Notes: generated by a model not told the origin, from the letters alone. A DNA stretch of 64,000 nt from Myxococcales bacterium (GCA_013298625.1 JAAFIF010000026.1:28095-92094), one strand, 5' to 3'. Positions 38,666-48,873 are shown, counted from the stretch's first letter. A program made the numbers and translations.

Positions 38666-41179
38666 CTACTCCGCTGGGGGCCGCGAGCTCTCGGGCCCAG
38701 AGGGGAGGTGGATGGGCATGGGGTGCACCTTCCACACGCGCTCGGAGTACTCGCGGATCGAGCGGTCCGAGCTGAAGTACCCCATGCGCGCCACGTTGAG
38801 GATCGCCTTGCGCGCCCACTGATCGGGGTCGAGCCACGCGCGCGCGACGTCGTGCTGTCGCTCTGCGTACGCGCGAAAATCCGCGAGCGCGAAGAACTCG
38901 TCCTGCTCGACCCACGAGCGCACGAGCTGCGCGTAGAGCCCTCGCTCGTGCGGGCTGTACACCCCGCTCGCGATGCACTCGAGCGCCCGCGCGAGCTCGG
39001 GGTCGTTGAAGACCACCGCGCGCGGGTCGTACCCGTTCGCCTTGCGCTCTTGCACTTGCTCGGCGGTCATCCCGAAGAGAAAGAAGTTCTCTTCTCCCAC
39101 TTGATCGCGGATCTCGACGTTGGCCCCGTCGAGCGTCCCGATCGTGAGCGCGCCGTTGAGCGAGAACTTCATGTTGCCCGTGCCCGAGGCCTCTTTGCCC
39201 GCGGTCGAGATCTGCTCGCTCAGGTCCGCGGCGGGGTAGATCCGCTGCGCGTTCTTCACGTTGAAGTCTGGGATAAACGCCACGCGCAGCAGCTTTCGCG
39301 CGACCGGGTCCTTCGAGATCTCTTTGGCGATCCCGTGCACGAGCCGGATCAACAGCTTGGCCGTGCGATAGCCAGGCGCGGCTTTGCCCGCGAAGATCAG
39401 CGTGCGGGGGACGATCCCGTCGAGCCTCCCCTCGCGGATGCGCTGGTGCAGATACACCGCGTGCAGCGCCGCCATGTGCTGCCGCTTGTACTCGTGGATG
39501 CGCTTGCACTGCGCGTCGAACATCGAGTCCGGGTCGATGTCCACCGCGATCATGTCCCGCACGTGCCCGGCCAGCTTGCGCTTGTTGTCCTTCTTCACGT
39601 CGATGAATCGCTGGCGAAAACCAGGGTCATCCGCGAACGACTCGAGCTCGCGAAGCCCCTCGAGGTCGGCCACCCACTGCTCGCCGATCGCCTCGGTGAT
39701 CAGCGCCGCGAGCCCGGGGTTGGCCAGCGCGAGAAACCGCCGCGGCGTCACGCCGTTGGTCACGTTGGTGAAGCGGTCGGGCCAGAGCTGTGCGAAGTCT
39801 CCGAGGACGGTCTCGATCAGCAGCCGCGAGTGCAGCTTCGCCACGCCGTTGACCTTGGACGAGGCCACCGTCGCGAGGTGCGCCATGCGCACGGTCTTCT
39901 CGCCGCCCTCGCCGATGATCGACATGCGCCGCACCCGCGCGTCGTCGCCCGCAAATCGCTGGCGAACCTCGCGCAAGAAGCGCTCGTTGATCTCGAAGAT
40001 GATCTCGGTGTGCCGAGGCAACAGCGACTGAAACAGCGGCAGCGACCAGGCCTCGAGCGCCTCGGGCAACAGCGTGTGGTTCGTGTACGAAAACGCCTTG
40101 CTGGTGATCCCCCACGCTTGGTCCCAGCTCATCCCGTGCACGTCCATGAGCAAGCGCATCAGCTCTGGGACCGCGAGCGCGGGGTGCGTGTCGTTGAGCT
40201 GGATCGCGTACTTCTCCGCGAAGTGCTCGATCGTCGTCTTCTGCAGCAGGATGCGGATGAGGTCCTGCAGCGCGCACGAGACGAAGAAGTACTGCTGCTG
40301 CAAGCGAAGCTGCTTGCCCGCGAGGCTCTGGTCGTTGGGATACAGGACCTTGGTGATGTTCTCGCTGCGAATCTTCTCGTCGACCGCGCGCCAGTACTCG
40401 CCGGTGTTGAACGCTTCGAGGTCGAACTCCTCTGCCGCGACCGCGGTCCACAGCCGCAAGAAGTTGGCGTTGTCCGTGTTGAACCCGAGCACGGGCGTGT
40501 CCGACGGGACGCCCTTGATCACGCGCTCGGGGATCCATCGCACGCGAAAGCGCCCGAGCTCGTCGACCCCGTGCTCGGTGCGGCCGCCGAACGCGACGGT
40601 GTGCTCGATCTCGTGACGGCGGATCTCCCAGGGATTTCCCAGGCGGAGCCAGTTGTCGGTCTTCTCGACCTGCTGCCCCTCGCGGATCTCTTGGTCGAAG
40701 ATGCCGAACTCGTAGCGGATCCCGTGGCCGATCGCCGGGATCTCGAGCGTCGCCAGCGAGTCCATGAAGCACGCGGCCAGCCGCCCGAGCCCGCCGTTGC
40801 CCAGGCCGGGCTCTTCTTCGTGCGCGACGAGCTGATCGAGGTCGAGCCCCACCGAGGTCATCGCCTCGCGCACCGCGGGCTCGATGCCGAGGGCGAGCAG
40901 GTTGTTTCCCAGCTGCGGGCCCATCAAGTACTCGGCCGAGAGGTAGACCACCGTCCGCGATTTGCGCTCGAGGTACGTGCGCGCCGAGCGCACCCATCGG
41001 TGCAGCAGCCGGTCGCGAACCACGTAGGCGAGCGCCAAGAAGCAGTCGTTGGTCGTCGCGACGCCGGGAAACTTCGCCTGCTGAAAGAACAGCTTCTCGA
41101 TGAAATCATGGCGGATCGCCGCCGGGTCGTTTCCGAGGCGAACTTCGCCCTCGGACACGCGCGCAGAGAGCAGGGTCAT
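38666..41179 (-). CDS. glgP: glycogen/starch phosphorylase
   Basis: VYLSAEYLMGPQLGNNLLALGI, NDTHPALAVPELMRLLMD, TNHTLLPEALE, EASGTGNMKFSLNGALTIGTLDGANVEI. Confidence 0.97.
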   Translation of the reverse strand: MTLLSARVSEGEVRLGNDPAAIRHDFIEKLFFQQAKFPGVATTNDCFLALAYVVRDRLLHRWVRSARTYLERKSRTVVYLSAEYLMGPQLGNNLLALGIEPAVREAMTSVGLDLDQLVAHEEEPGLGNGGLGRLAACFMDSLATLEIPAIGHGIRYEFGIFDQEIREGQQVEKTDNWLRLGNPWEIRRHEIEHTVAFGGRTEHGVDELGRFRVRWIPERVIKGVPSDTPVLGFNTDNANFLRLWTAVAAEEFDLEAFNTGEYWRAVDEKIRSENITKVLYPNDQSLAGKQLRLQQQYFFVSCALQDLIRILLQKTTIEHFAEKYAIQLNDTHPALAVPELMRLLMDVHGMSWDQAWGITSKAFSYTNHTLLPEALEAWSLPLFQSLLPRHTEIIFEINERFLREVRQRFAGDDARVRRMSIIGEGGEKTVRMAHLATVASSKVNGVAKLHSRLLIETVLGDFAQLWPDRFTNVTNGVTPRRFLALANPGLAALITEAIGEQWVADLEGLRELESFADDPGFRQRFIDVKKDNKRKLAGHVRDMIAVDIDPDSMFDAQCKRIHEYKRQHMAALHAVYLHQRIREGRLDGIVPRTLIFAGKAAPGYRTAKLLIRLVHGIAKEISKDPVARKLLRVAFIPDFNVKNAQRIYPAADLSEQISTAGKEASGTGNMKFSLNGALTIGTLDGANVEIRDQVGEENFFLFGMTAEQVQERKANGYDPRAVVFNDPELARALECIASGVYSPHERGLYAQLVRSWVEQDEFFALADFRAYAERQHDVARAWLDPDQWARKAILNVARMGYFSSDRSIREYSERVWKVHPMPIHLPSGPESSRPPAE

Positions 41180-41240
41180 GGCTTGGGCTCCGTCGCTCGG
41201 TCGAGCGTCTGGGTCTCGGTCGAAGATGATGGATGAGGGG

Positions 41241-42734
41241 CTATTTCTCGATCGACGCGGCGAGGCGCGAGACGATGGTCTCGAGCACCGCGACGCGCGC
41301 GAAGTGCTTGTCGTTCGCGGGGATCACGGTCCACGGCGCGATCTCGGTGCTGCACTGGTCGATCATGTCGCACGTGGCCTGCTCGTACAGCGGCCACTTC
41401 TCGCGGTTGCGCCAGTCCTCGTCGGTGATCTTGTACTGCTTGAATCCAGTGTTCTTGCGGTCTTCGAAGCGCTTGAGCTGCTCGTCTTCGCTGACGTGAA
41501 GCCAGAACTTGCAGAGCACCGCGCCGCTTTGCGCGAGCTGCTCTTCGAAGTCGTTGATCTCTGCGTACGCGCGGCGCCAGTCTTCGTCGCGGCAGAAGCC
41601 CTCGACGCGCTCGACCAGGACGCGGCCGTACCAGCTTCGGTCGAAGATCGCCGCCCTTCCGTTGCGCGGAACGTGCCTCCAGAAGCGCCAGAGATACGGC
41701 TGCGCGCGCTCTTCTTCGGTGGGCGCGGCGACGGGGATCACCCGGTATTGCCGCGCGTCGAGCGAGCGGGTGACGCGGCGGATCGCGCCGCCCTTTCCGG
41801 CGGCGTCGGGGCCCTCGAAGACGCAGATCAGCGAGCGCTGCGAGAACGCAGGGTTGCGCGAGAGCTGGTTGAGCCTGGCCTGCAGCGCGTCGAGCTTCTC
41901 TTCGTACTTCTTCTTCTCGAGCTTGCGGGTCATGTCGAGCGCGCGCAGGACGTTGAGCCCCTTGTCGTCGCGGATGCTCACGGGCGCCGGCTTGGCTTGC
42001 GACCGCTCGTGCTCGCCCGGCGGCGCGGCGAGCCGACGCTCGAGCGCGTCGAGGAGCGTGCGCGCGACGGCCATCGAGCGATAGCGCTCGTCCGAGCCGT
42101 CCACGACGATCCAGGGCGCAGAGCCCGTCGAGGTCTCGCGCAGGACGCGCTCGCTCACCGCGCGAAAGTCGTCGTAGCGAGAGGCGTTCTCCCAGTCCTG
42201 CGGCGTCACGCGCCAGCGCGTACGCTTGCTGCGCGAGAGCGCTTCGAGCCGCTTTTTCTGGGACTTCTTCGAGAGGTGAAACCAGAACTTCAAGAGCAGC
42301 ACGCCCTCGTCGGTGAGCATCCTCTCGAAGTGCTCGATGGTCGAGATGGACTGCTCGAGCTCGACCTTGCGGCTCTCTCCCAGCACGCGGCGGACGATCG
42401 GCGCCGTGTACCAATTGCCGAAGAAGATCCCCACTTTTCCCTTCGGCGGAAGCTCTCTCCAGAACCTCCACAACGCGGGTCGCTCGCGCTCTTCGTCGCT
42501 GGTCGCGCCGAAGGCCATGGACTGAACGTGCCGCGGGTCGAGCCACTCGTGCAGCGCGTTGACCGTCTCCCCTTTGCCCGCGCCGTCCACCCCGTTGATC
42601 AGCAAGAGCACTGGAAATCTCTTCGCTTCGAGCAGCTTCGTCTGCGCTTGCAGCAGCCGCTCTCGCAGCGCGGGCAGCTGCTTGTCGAAGTCCTCTTTGC
42701 TCAGCGTGTGACCCAGTTCTGCGTCTTCGAACAT
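41241..42734 (-). CDS. pap: polyphosphate:AMP phosphotransferase (two-domain PPK2 family)
   Basis: Two PPK2 domains: LINGVDGAGKGETVNALHEWLDPR and FEGPDAAGKGGAIRRVTRSLDARQYRVIPV. Confidence 0.92.
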   Translation of the reverse strand: MFEDAELGHTLSKEDFDKQLPALRERLLQAQTKLLEAKRFPVLLLINGVDGAGKGETVNALHEWLDPRHVQSMAFGATSDEERERPALWRFWRELPPKGKVGIFFGNWYTAPIVRRVLGESRKVELEQSISTIEHFERMLTDEGVLLLKFWFHLSKKSQKKRLEALSRSKRTRWRVTPQDWENASRYDDFRAVSERVLRETSTGSAPWIVVDGSDERYRSMAVARTLLDALERRLAAPPGEHERSQAKPAPVSIRDDKGLNVLRALDMTRKLEKKKYEEKLDALQARLNQLSRNPAFSQRSLICVFEGPDAAGKGGAIRRVTRSLDARQYRVIPVAAPTEEERAQPYLWRFWRHVPRNGRAAIFDRSWYGRVLVERVEGFCRDEDWRRAYAEINDFEEQLAQSGAVLCKFWLHVSEDEQLKRFEDRKNTGFKQYKITDEDWRNREKWPLYEQATCDMIDQCSTEIAPWTVIPANDKHFARVAVLETIVSRLAASIEK

Positions 42735-42905
42735 CGGTGGTCCGCCGTGCATAGCAATGTGCGGACCGATACGAACCGCCCGCGAGAGCGAGAGATCGCT
42801 GCGAGAGGACTGAGAAAGGACGACGGGCGAGGCGATGTTCCTCATGGGCGACGCGCGCGCAGGTGCACGCTTTGCGCTCTGTTTGCGCTAGTCTGCGAAG
42901 CGCAG

Positions 42906-43406
42906 ATGGCTCCGATCGTTGCGTTGCAGGTCCCCGAGGGGGTGCTCGTCGAGGACACAGGAATCCTCGCGAGCTATTGGGTCGAGGCGTGGCACCAGTC
43001 GACGGTGAAGTCGTTTCACACGCTCTTCAGCAACGTGCGCGCGCGGCAGCCGAAGGGCTGCGGGATCGTGATGTGCTTTCGGACCGACGCGATCGACGCG
43101 CGGCGCTTCGGCGACGAGCCGACGCGCAAGGACCTCGGGCGGTTGAACGGCGCGTTCGAAGGGTACTTTCGCAACACCGCGCTGGTGATCGAGGGCGGAG
43201 GCTTCGTCGCGTCGGCGCTGCGCAGCTCGACGTGGGCGATGTCCACGCTCTTGCGCATCAAGAACCTCCCCAAGTACTTCGACACGACCGACGAAGCCGC
43301 GCGGCACCTGGGGGCAGCGCTCGCGGACCTCGGCGCGACGCGAGAGAGCATCACGCGCGCGATGGAGCTGGCCAGGTCCACCGTGCTCAGCGGCGCAAGC
43401 GCCTGA
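42906..43406 (+). CDS. protein of unknown function
   Basis: 166-aa ORF in strong coding frame, divergent from pap. Confidence 0.65.
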   Translation: MAPIVALQVPEGVLVEDTGILASYWVEAWHQSTVKSFHTLFSNVRARQPKGCGIVMCFRTDAIDARRFGDEPTRKDLGRLNGAFEGYFRNTALVIEGGGFVASALRSSTWAMSTLLRIKNLPKYFDTTDEAARHLGAALADLGATRESITRAMELARSTVLSGASA

Positions 43407-43428
43407 GGCGCAGAGAGGATTCGCTCGC

Positions 43429-44184
43429 GTGGCAGGCAGGACGTTTGTGATCGGTGACATCCACGGAGAGCTCGGCCATCTGCAAGCGCTGCTCGCGCAG
43501 ATGCCTCCCGTCACCAAGGACGACACGATCGTTCTGCTGGGCGACTACGTCGACCGCGGCCCGGACTCGCGCGGGGTGCTCGAGATGGTGCGACGCATGG
43601 ACCAGACGCTCGCGTGTCTGGTCGTTCCGCTGCGGGGAAATCACGAAGACGCGTGGCTGCGGGTGATCGACCGAGGATGGCCCGAGTTCTTGCTGCCGAC
43701 GCCCAACGGGTGCCTCGCGGCGATGCGCTCGTTTACCGGTCAGAAGCACCCGGCCAAGGGAGAGCTCGCGACCGAAGCCGACTGGGCCATGATGGAGCGC
43801 GGGCGCTTCTTCAGCGCAGACCAGGTCGCGTGGATGAGAGGCCTGCCGTACTGGTACGAAGACGAGCACGGCATCTACGTGCACGCGGGGCTCCTGCAAA
43901 AAGACGGACAGTTCGCGCACCCGAGCGAGACGTCTCCCGAGACCGCGCTGCTCTGGACCCGCTCGACCGAGTTCTTCAAAGACTACCGGGGAAAGCACGT
44001 CGTCGTCGGCCACACCAAGACCGCCACGCTCCCGCCCGAGCTGTCGTCGTACACCCCCGAGGACCCGAGCGATTTGTGGGCGGGCCCGTGCGTGACGGCC
44101 ATCGATACCTCCTGCGGAAGCGGGGGATTTCTCACGGCGATCGAGCTCCCTGCCAAGCGCGTCTACGAGTCTCGCAGGCGCTGA
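43429..44184 (+). CDS. PPP-type metallophosphatase (Ser/Thr phosphatase / Ap4A hydrolase-like)
   Basis: IGDIHGELGHLQ, GDYVDRGPDSRGV, LRGNHED; GTG start. Confidence 0.92.
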   Translation: MAGRTFVIGDIHGELGHLQALLAQMPPVTKDDTIVLLGDYVDRGPDSRGVLEMVRRMDQTLACLVVPLRGNHEDAWLRVIDRGWPEFLLPTPNGCLAAMRSFTGQKHPAKGELATEADWAMMERGRFFSADQVAWMRGLPYWYEDEHGIYVHAGLLQKDGQFAHPSETSPETALLWTRSTEFFKDYRGKHVVVGHTKTATLPPELSSYTPEDPSDLWAGPCVTAIDTSCGSGGFLTAIELPAKRVYESRRR

Positions 44185-44218
44185 GCGTCGGCGTACACTC
44201 GTCGGCTCCAACGCTCCC

Positions 44219-46015
44219 ATGAACCGCCGCGCGCTGCTCTTCTCGCTGCTCTTGTCCGCGTGCGCTCCGCGCGCGCCTTCGCTCGACGCGGGCGCCGACG
44301 CGAGCGCAGATGCGTCCGCCGACGCGGGCAACGGCAATCCGCACTGCGTCGACGGCGCTCCCTCCGTCGCGTACCCGCCCGAGCCGCACGAGATCATCGA
44401 CAACGCCGTGCTGCCGGACCTCGCGTTCGACGACGGCGCAGGGGGATCCGTGCGGCTCTCGCAGTTCTTCGAGCCGTGCGCTCCGCGGCCAAAATTTCTG
44501 CTAATTCGGCAGTTGGCCGCGTGGGGAGGCCCCTCGCAGTGGCACGCGCGCAACACCGCGCGGGTCGTGCGCGAGCTCGGGCCGGGGACGGCGGTGCTCG
44601 ACCTGCTCGCGCTCGGAAGGGACAACCTCCCGGCGACCGCGGTCGAGCTTCGCGCGTGGACCGAGCGCTTCGCTCCCGTTGTCGGTCAGCGCGTCGCGCT
44701 CGACCCGGACTACCGCTTGCGGTCGCTGTACATCGGCCTGCGGCAGCTCCCGATCCTCGTGGCGGTGGACGTGCGCACGATGCGCGCGAGCCGCGTGCTC
44801 ATCGGGCAAGACCAGCACGCGGTCGACGAGGCGTTCGCCAGGGTCGTCGCGCGCGCCGAGGGCAGGCCCGCGCCGCCGCACCAAGAGCACGCCCTGCACG
44901 CGCTCAGCGACGATCAGTGGGACATGCTGCGGATGATGACCCTGCCCACGGCGCGTCCGCCGTCGCCGAGCAACCGCTACGCGGACGACCCTCGCGCCGC
45001 GCGGCTCGGCCAGCAGCTCTTCGAAGACGCCAGCTTTTCTGCAGGCGGCGTCTCGTGCGCGTCGTGCCATCAGTCATCGCGAGAGTTCACCGACGCGCGG
45101 CCCGTGGGGCTCGGCGTGGCCTTCGCGCGCGGAGGACGCAACACGCCGACGGTGCGCTTCGGGCAGCACACGCGCTGGCTCTTCTGGGACGGCCGCGCGG
45201 ACTCGCTGTGGTCGCAGGCGCTCGGGCCCGTCGAGAACCCGGTCGAGATGCGCTCGACCCGCTTGCACGCGGCGCACACGATCGCGGCGCGGTATCGGGC
45301 CGAGTACGAAGCGGTGTTCGGCGCGCTGCCCGAGCTCTCGGACGCCGGGAGATTTCCGCTCGAAGGCAAGCCCGGCGACCCCGCGTGGGAGGCGATGGCC
45401 GAGGCCGACCGCCTCGCGATCAACCGCGTGTTCGCGAATTTCGGAAAGGCGATCGAGGCCTACGAGCGCACGCTCGTGTTCGCCCCGAGCGCCGTCGACC
45501 GCTACGCGATGGGCGACGAGTCCGCGCTGACGACCGAGCAAAAAGCGGGTCTGCATCACTTCTTCGCCAACGGCTGCGCGCAGTGCCACCACGGCCCGAT
45601 GCTGACCGACGACAGCTTTCACAACATCGCGATGCCCTCGGGGCAGCAGGACATGAGCGCCGATCGCGGGTGGATCGACGGGATCGCGCAGGTGCGAGAC
45701 AACCCGTTCAACGCCGCGGGGGTCTTCAGCGACGCGCCGACGGACCGCGCTCACCTGGACCGGCTGCCGATGGTGGCGCCCGAGCGCGCCCTCGGGTTGA
45801 TGCACACGCCGGGGCTGCGCGGGGTCGCGCGCACAGGGCCGTGGGGACACGGCGGGCGCTTCACGCGGCTCTCGGACGTGGTCCTGCACTACGCGAGCGA
45901 GCGGCTGCGCAGTGAAGTGAGCCCGCGCGCGGGCGAAGAAGACCTGCACCTCGGCAGCTTTCACTCGGACGCGCAGACGATCCGCGAGCTCGCGCTGTTT
46001 CTCGAGGCGCTGTGA
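44219..46015 (+). CDS. lipoprotein: thioredoxin-fold-like N-terminus fused to di-haem cytochrome c peroxidase/MauG-like domain
   Basis: Lipobox LLSACA; two CxxCH motifs (CASCH, CAQCH); redoxin-like N-terminal DLAFDDGAGGSVRLSQFFE. Confidence 0.85.
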   Translation: MNRRALLFSLLLSACAPRAPSLDAGADASADASADAGNGNPHCVDGAPSVAYPPEPHEIIDNAVLPDLAFDDGAGGSVRLSQFFEPCAPRPKFLLIRQLAAWGGPSQWHARNTARVVRELGPGTAVLDLLALGRDNLPATAVELRAWTERFAPVVGQRVALDPDYRLRSLYIGLRQLPILVAVDVRTMRASRVLIGQDQHAVDEAFARVVARAEGRPAPPHQEHALHALSDDQWDMLRMMTLPTARPPSPSNRYADDPRAARLGQQLFEDASFSAGGVSCASCHQSSREFTDARPVGLGVAFARGGRNTPTVRFGQHTRWLFWDGRADSLWSQALGPVENPVEMRSTRLHAAHTIAARYRAEYEAVFGALPELSDAGRFPLEGKPGDPAWEAMAEADRLAINRVFANFGKAIEAYERTLVFAPSAVDRYAMGDESALTTEQKAGLHHFFANGCAQCHHGPMLTDDSFHNIAMPSGQQDMSADRGWIDGIAQVRDNPFNAAGVFSDAPTDRAHLDRLPMVAPERALGLMHTPGLRGVARTGPWGHGGRFTRLSDVVLHYASERLRSEVSPRAGEEDLHLGSFHSDAQTIRELALFLEAL

Positions 46016-46026
46016 GCGCGTAGGGC

Positions 46027-46638
46027 TCAGCGGGTCTGCGTGCTGGGGTGATCGCTGTCGACGATCCAACGGCAGAGCGCCCAGCCGGGGTCGTGCTGCT
46101 TGGAGATGTCGAGCCCCGCGATGCGCGCGAGCGTGTCCTTCATGATGTCCTTGGCCGCGCGCTGATAGCTGCGACGCGCGTGGTCCCAGGCCTTCTCACC
46201 GTTGCGGTCGAGGACGAAGCTCTTGCCGAGGGTGCTGTTGGACCCGAGCGCTCCCCAGGTGATCCACTGCGGTCGATCCGGCGCAGAAGCGCCGCGGCCG
46301 ACGTGGTCGAGGTGGGTCTCGAAGACGTCGACGCACACGCCGACGAAGAGGTAGTTCTTCTTCGGGTCGAACACGCCGTGCTCGGACACGCCGCCGATCG
46401 CGATGTCCACCGCGTGCTGCCCGTCGACGAACTCTTCGAACGCGCGGAGGTACCGGTCGCGATCGCGCTCGTGTCGCTTGTGCTTGGGCGCGTCTGCGAG
46501 CAGGGCCGCGAAGATCGCCTCGGCCTCGGCGCCCACGTCGAGCCCGATGGACTCGCAGAAGCGGGCGTGCACGGCGAGCGCTGCGTCGGTCTTGAGGGGC
46601 GCGCCGACGCAGATGCGTCCGAAGAGTTCGTAGGTCAC
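46027..46638 (-). CDS. protein of unknown function
   Basis: 203-aa ORF convergent with the peroxidase gene. Confidence 0.6.
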   Translation of the reverse strand: MTYELFGRICVGAPLKTDAALAVHARFCESIGLDVGAEAEAIFAALLADAPKHKRHERDRDRYLRAFEEFVDGQHAVDIAIGGVSEHGVFDPKKNYLFVGVCVDVFETHLDHVGRGASAPDRPQWITWGALGSNSTLGKSFVLDRNGEKAWDHARRSYQRAAKDIMKDTLARIAGLDISKQHDPGWALCRWIVDSDHPSTQTR

Positions 46639-46672
46639 GGGGGGTGTTGTTAGTCCAAACTGCCCGCGACCG

Positions 46673-47149
46673 TCACGCGTTGTCGTGCACTTGGGCCGCG
46701 AGATAGTTGAGCTCGCCCAGCATCGCGAGCTCTTTTTGCTGCGCTTCGAGCCACTCGAGCTCCGCTTGCTCCCGCGGCAGCAGCGACTCGGCGAGCTCGG
46801 CGGTCCCGTGGTCGCCGTGGGCGAGCGCGACGCGGGCGAGGTCTTCGACCTTGGCGCACAGCTCGCTTTGCAGCGCGCGGTCGAGCGCGAGCTGCTCTGC
46901 GGACTGGTCGCTGATCGAGAGCTTGCCGATGCGCTGCAGGTTGGGCAGCCCTTCGAGAAAGAGCACCCGGGCGATGACGGGCTCGGCGCTGCGCATCGCG
47001 TGGATCGAGTGCTTGTACGCGCGGCGCGCGAGGCGAAGAAAGCCCCGGTGCTCGTGCATCTTCGCCGCGAGAAACAGCTGGTTGATCGTCGTGAGCTGGG
47101 CGGTGAGCGCTGCGTTGAGCGCGTCGATGACCTCGCGGTGACCCTTCAT
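46673..47149 (-). CDS. bfr: bacterioferritin-like protein
   Basis: MKGHREVIDALNAALTAQLTTINQLFLAAKMHEHRGF...ARVLFLEGLPNLQRIGKL. Confidence 0.9.
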   Translation of the reverse strand: MKGHREVIDALNAALTAQLTTINQLFLAAKMHEHRGFLRLARRAYKHSIHAMRSAEPVIARVLFLEGLPNLQRIGKLSISDQSAEQLALDRALQSELCAKVEDLARVALAHGDHGTAELAESLLPREQAELEWLEAQQKELAMLGELNYLAAQVHDNA

Positions 47150-47160
47150 GGCGCCGGAGG

Positions 47161-47388
47161 CTACCGCGAGGCGCTCGGCTGCGTCGCGCTGTGTCTGCGC
47201 GGGCAGTGTCCGCAGTCGCCGCCGCAGCTCTGGTCGATCATCGACTGGATCTCGTCGCGGCACGAGCCGCAGTCGCCGCCCGCGCCGCACTCGGCGGTGA
47301 CCTCGTCGACGGTGCTCGCGCCGGCGTCGATCGCCGCGCGGACTCGAGACTGGGATACGACGCGACACATGCAGACGTACACGAGCAC
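47161..47388 (-). CDS. bfd: bacterioferritin-associated ferredoxin
   Basis: VCMCRVVSQSRVRAAIDAGASTVDEVTAECGAGGDCGSC; BFD-like [2Fe-2S] cysteines. Confidence 0.9.
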   Translation of the reverse strand: MLVYVCMCRVVSQSRVRAAIDAGASTVDEVTAECGAGGDCGSCRDEIQSMIDQSCGGDCGHCPRRHSATQPSASR

Positions 47389-47462
47389 CTCTCTGCGGGG
47401 CGGCGAGACAACAACGCTCTTCGACCGAAGGGGCTCGAAGAGGGTGACGAAACGTTACCGAT

Positions 47463-47481
47463 GTTGAGACTGGTTTTCAAC
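47463..47481. promoter_or_regulatory. Fur-box-like inverted repeat upstream of bfd
   Basis: GTTGAGACTGGTTTTCAAC imperfect palindrome about 75 bp before bfd start. Confidence 0.4.
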
Positions 47482-47685
47482 ACTAGCAGCGTCGAGGGGT
47501 GACGCAAGCACGCGGGCGAGGGCGATCGTACAGTTTTTGTGAGGTATCAAATTATCTTGCGCTCTCTGTGGATGTCTTCTGATAGGTTGAAAAGACACGG
47601 GTTTGCGGCGGCGCGGTCCCTGCGAGCCCCTTCGCCGAGAGGAGCCACGAATGATGCGAGTCCTGCGACCTACGGGGGGCGTTCG

Positions 47686-48873
47686 ATGACGATTCGTTCT
47701 GAGAGCTTTTTGGCCCACGGAACAGCGGCCGAAGCCGCCGCGTCGCTCGTTCGCGAGGCGCGCGCCGCCTTCGGCGATCAGGGGCCGCGGCTGCTCTTCG
47801 TCTTCGCGTCCACCGCGCAGCCGTTGACCGAGCTCGCGGCCATCATCGGTCCCGCGCTCAGCGACACGCTGATCCTCTCGGCTTCGACCGCCGGCGAGTT
47901 CACCGAGCGCGGAGACCGCAAGGGCGCGGTGACCGCGATCGCGTTCGACGGGGACTTCGTGTGCTCGGGCGACGTCGGCCGCGGGCTCGCTGCGGACGTC
48001 GAAGGGGCGATCGACCGGGCGCTGTCGTCGCAAGCGCTGCGCGTCCCGGGCTACGCGCATCAGACCGCGGTGCTCTTGCTCGACCCGCTCGCGGGGCACG
48101 CTGAAGAAGCCGCGCTCTTGCTCGCGATGAAGCTCGGCGATCAGGCGCGCATCGCCGGCGGCGCAGCGGGCGACGACCTCGCCATGAAGCGCACCTTCGT
48201 CGGCTGCAACAGCGTGGTCGCCAGCGACGCGGCCGTCGTCGCGCTGCTGCACACGCGCCAGCCGCTCGGCATCGGCGTGCGCCACGGACATCGCGCGTAC
48301 AGCGACGCGTTTGTCATCACTGACGCCGACGGCTCGCTGGTCAAGACCATCGATTCGAAGCCCGCGTGGCCGTTCTGGCGCGAGGCCGTCCGCCCTGCCG
48401 CCGCCGCCGCGGGCTTCGACGTCGACGCGATCACCCCCGAGCAAGCGGGGCCGCTGCTGCTGCGCTTCGAAGGGGCGCTCGACGCGGGGCGAGAGATCAA
48501 GGTGCGCGCACCGCTGTCCATCGAAGGCGATGCGATTCGATTCGCCTGTGAAATTCCTGTTGGATCGCGGGTGAGGATCACCGAGAGCAGCGCCGATGGT
48601 CAGGTCGTCAGCGCCGTCGACGCCGCCCGCACCGCGCGCGCGCAGCTCGGCGACGACGCCGTTGCAGGGGCCGTCGTCTTCGACTGCATCTGCCGCAACC
48701 TCATTCTGGCAGAGCGCTTCGGGGACGCCGTGCGAGGCATGTCCGAGGCGCTCGGCGGCGCCAAGCTCGCTGGCTTCGAGACCTACGGCGAGATCGCCCT
48801 GATCGAAGGTGACCTCAGCGGATTTCACAACACCACCAGCGTCGTGCTCGCCTTCGGAGAGCGCGATGGCTGA
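47686..48873 (+). CDS. FIST-domain signal-transduction protein
   Basis: FVFASTAQPLTELAAIIGPALSDTLILSASTAGEFTERG; GGAAGDDLAMKRTFVGCN; FIST_C-like GFETYGEIALIEGDLSGFHNTTSVVLAF. Confidence 0.88.
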   Translation: MTIRSESFLAHGTAAEAAASLVREARAAFGDQGPRLLFVFASTAQPLTELAAIIGPALSDTLILSASTAGEFTERGDRKGAVTAIAFDGDFVCSGDVGRGLAADVEGAIDRALSSQALRVPGYAHQTAVLLLDPLAGHAEEAALLLAMKLGDQARIAGGAAGDDLAMKRTFVGCNSVVASDAAVVALLHTRQPLGIGVRHGHRAYSDAFVITDADGSLVKTIDSKPAWPFWREAVRPAAAAAGFDVDAITPEQAGPLLLRFEGALDAGREIKVRAPLSIEGDAIRFACEIPVGSRVRITESSADGQVVSAVDAARTARAQLGDDAVAGAVVFDCICRNLILAERFGDAVRGMSEALGGAKLAGFETYGEIALIEGDLSGFHNTTSVVLAFGERDG

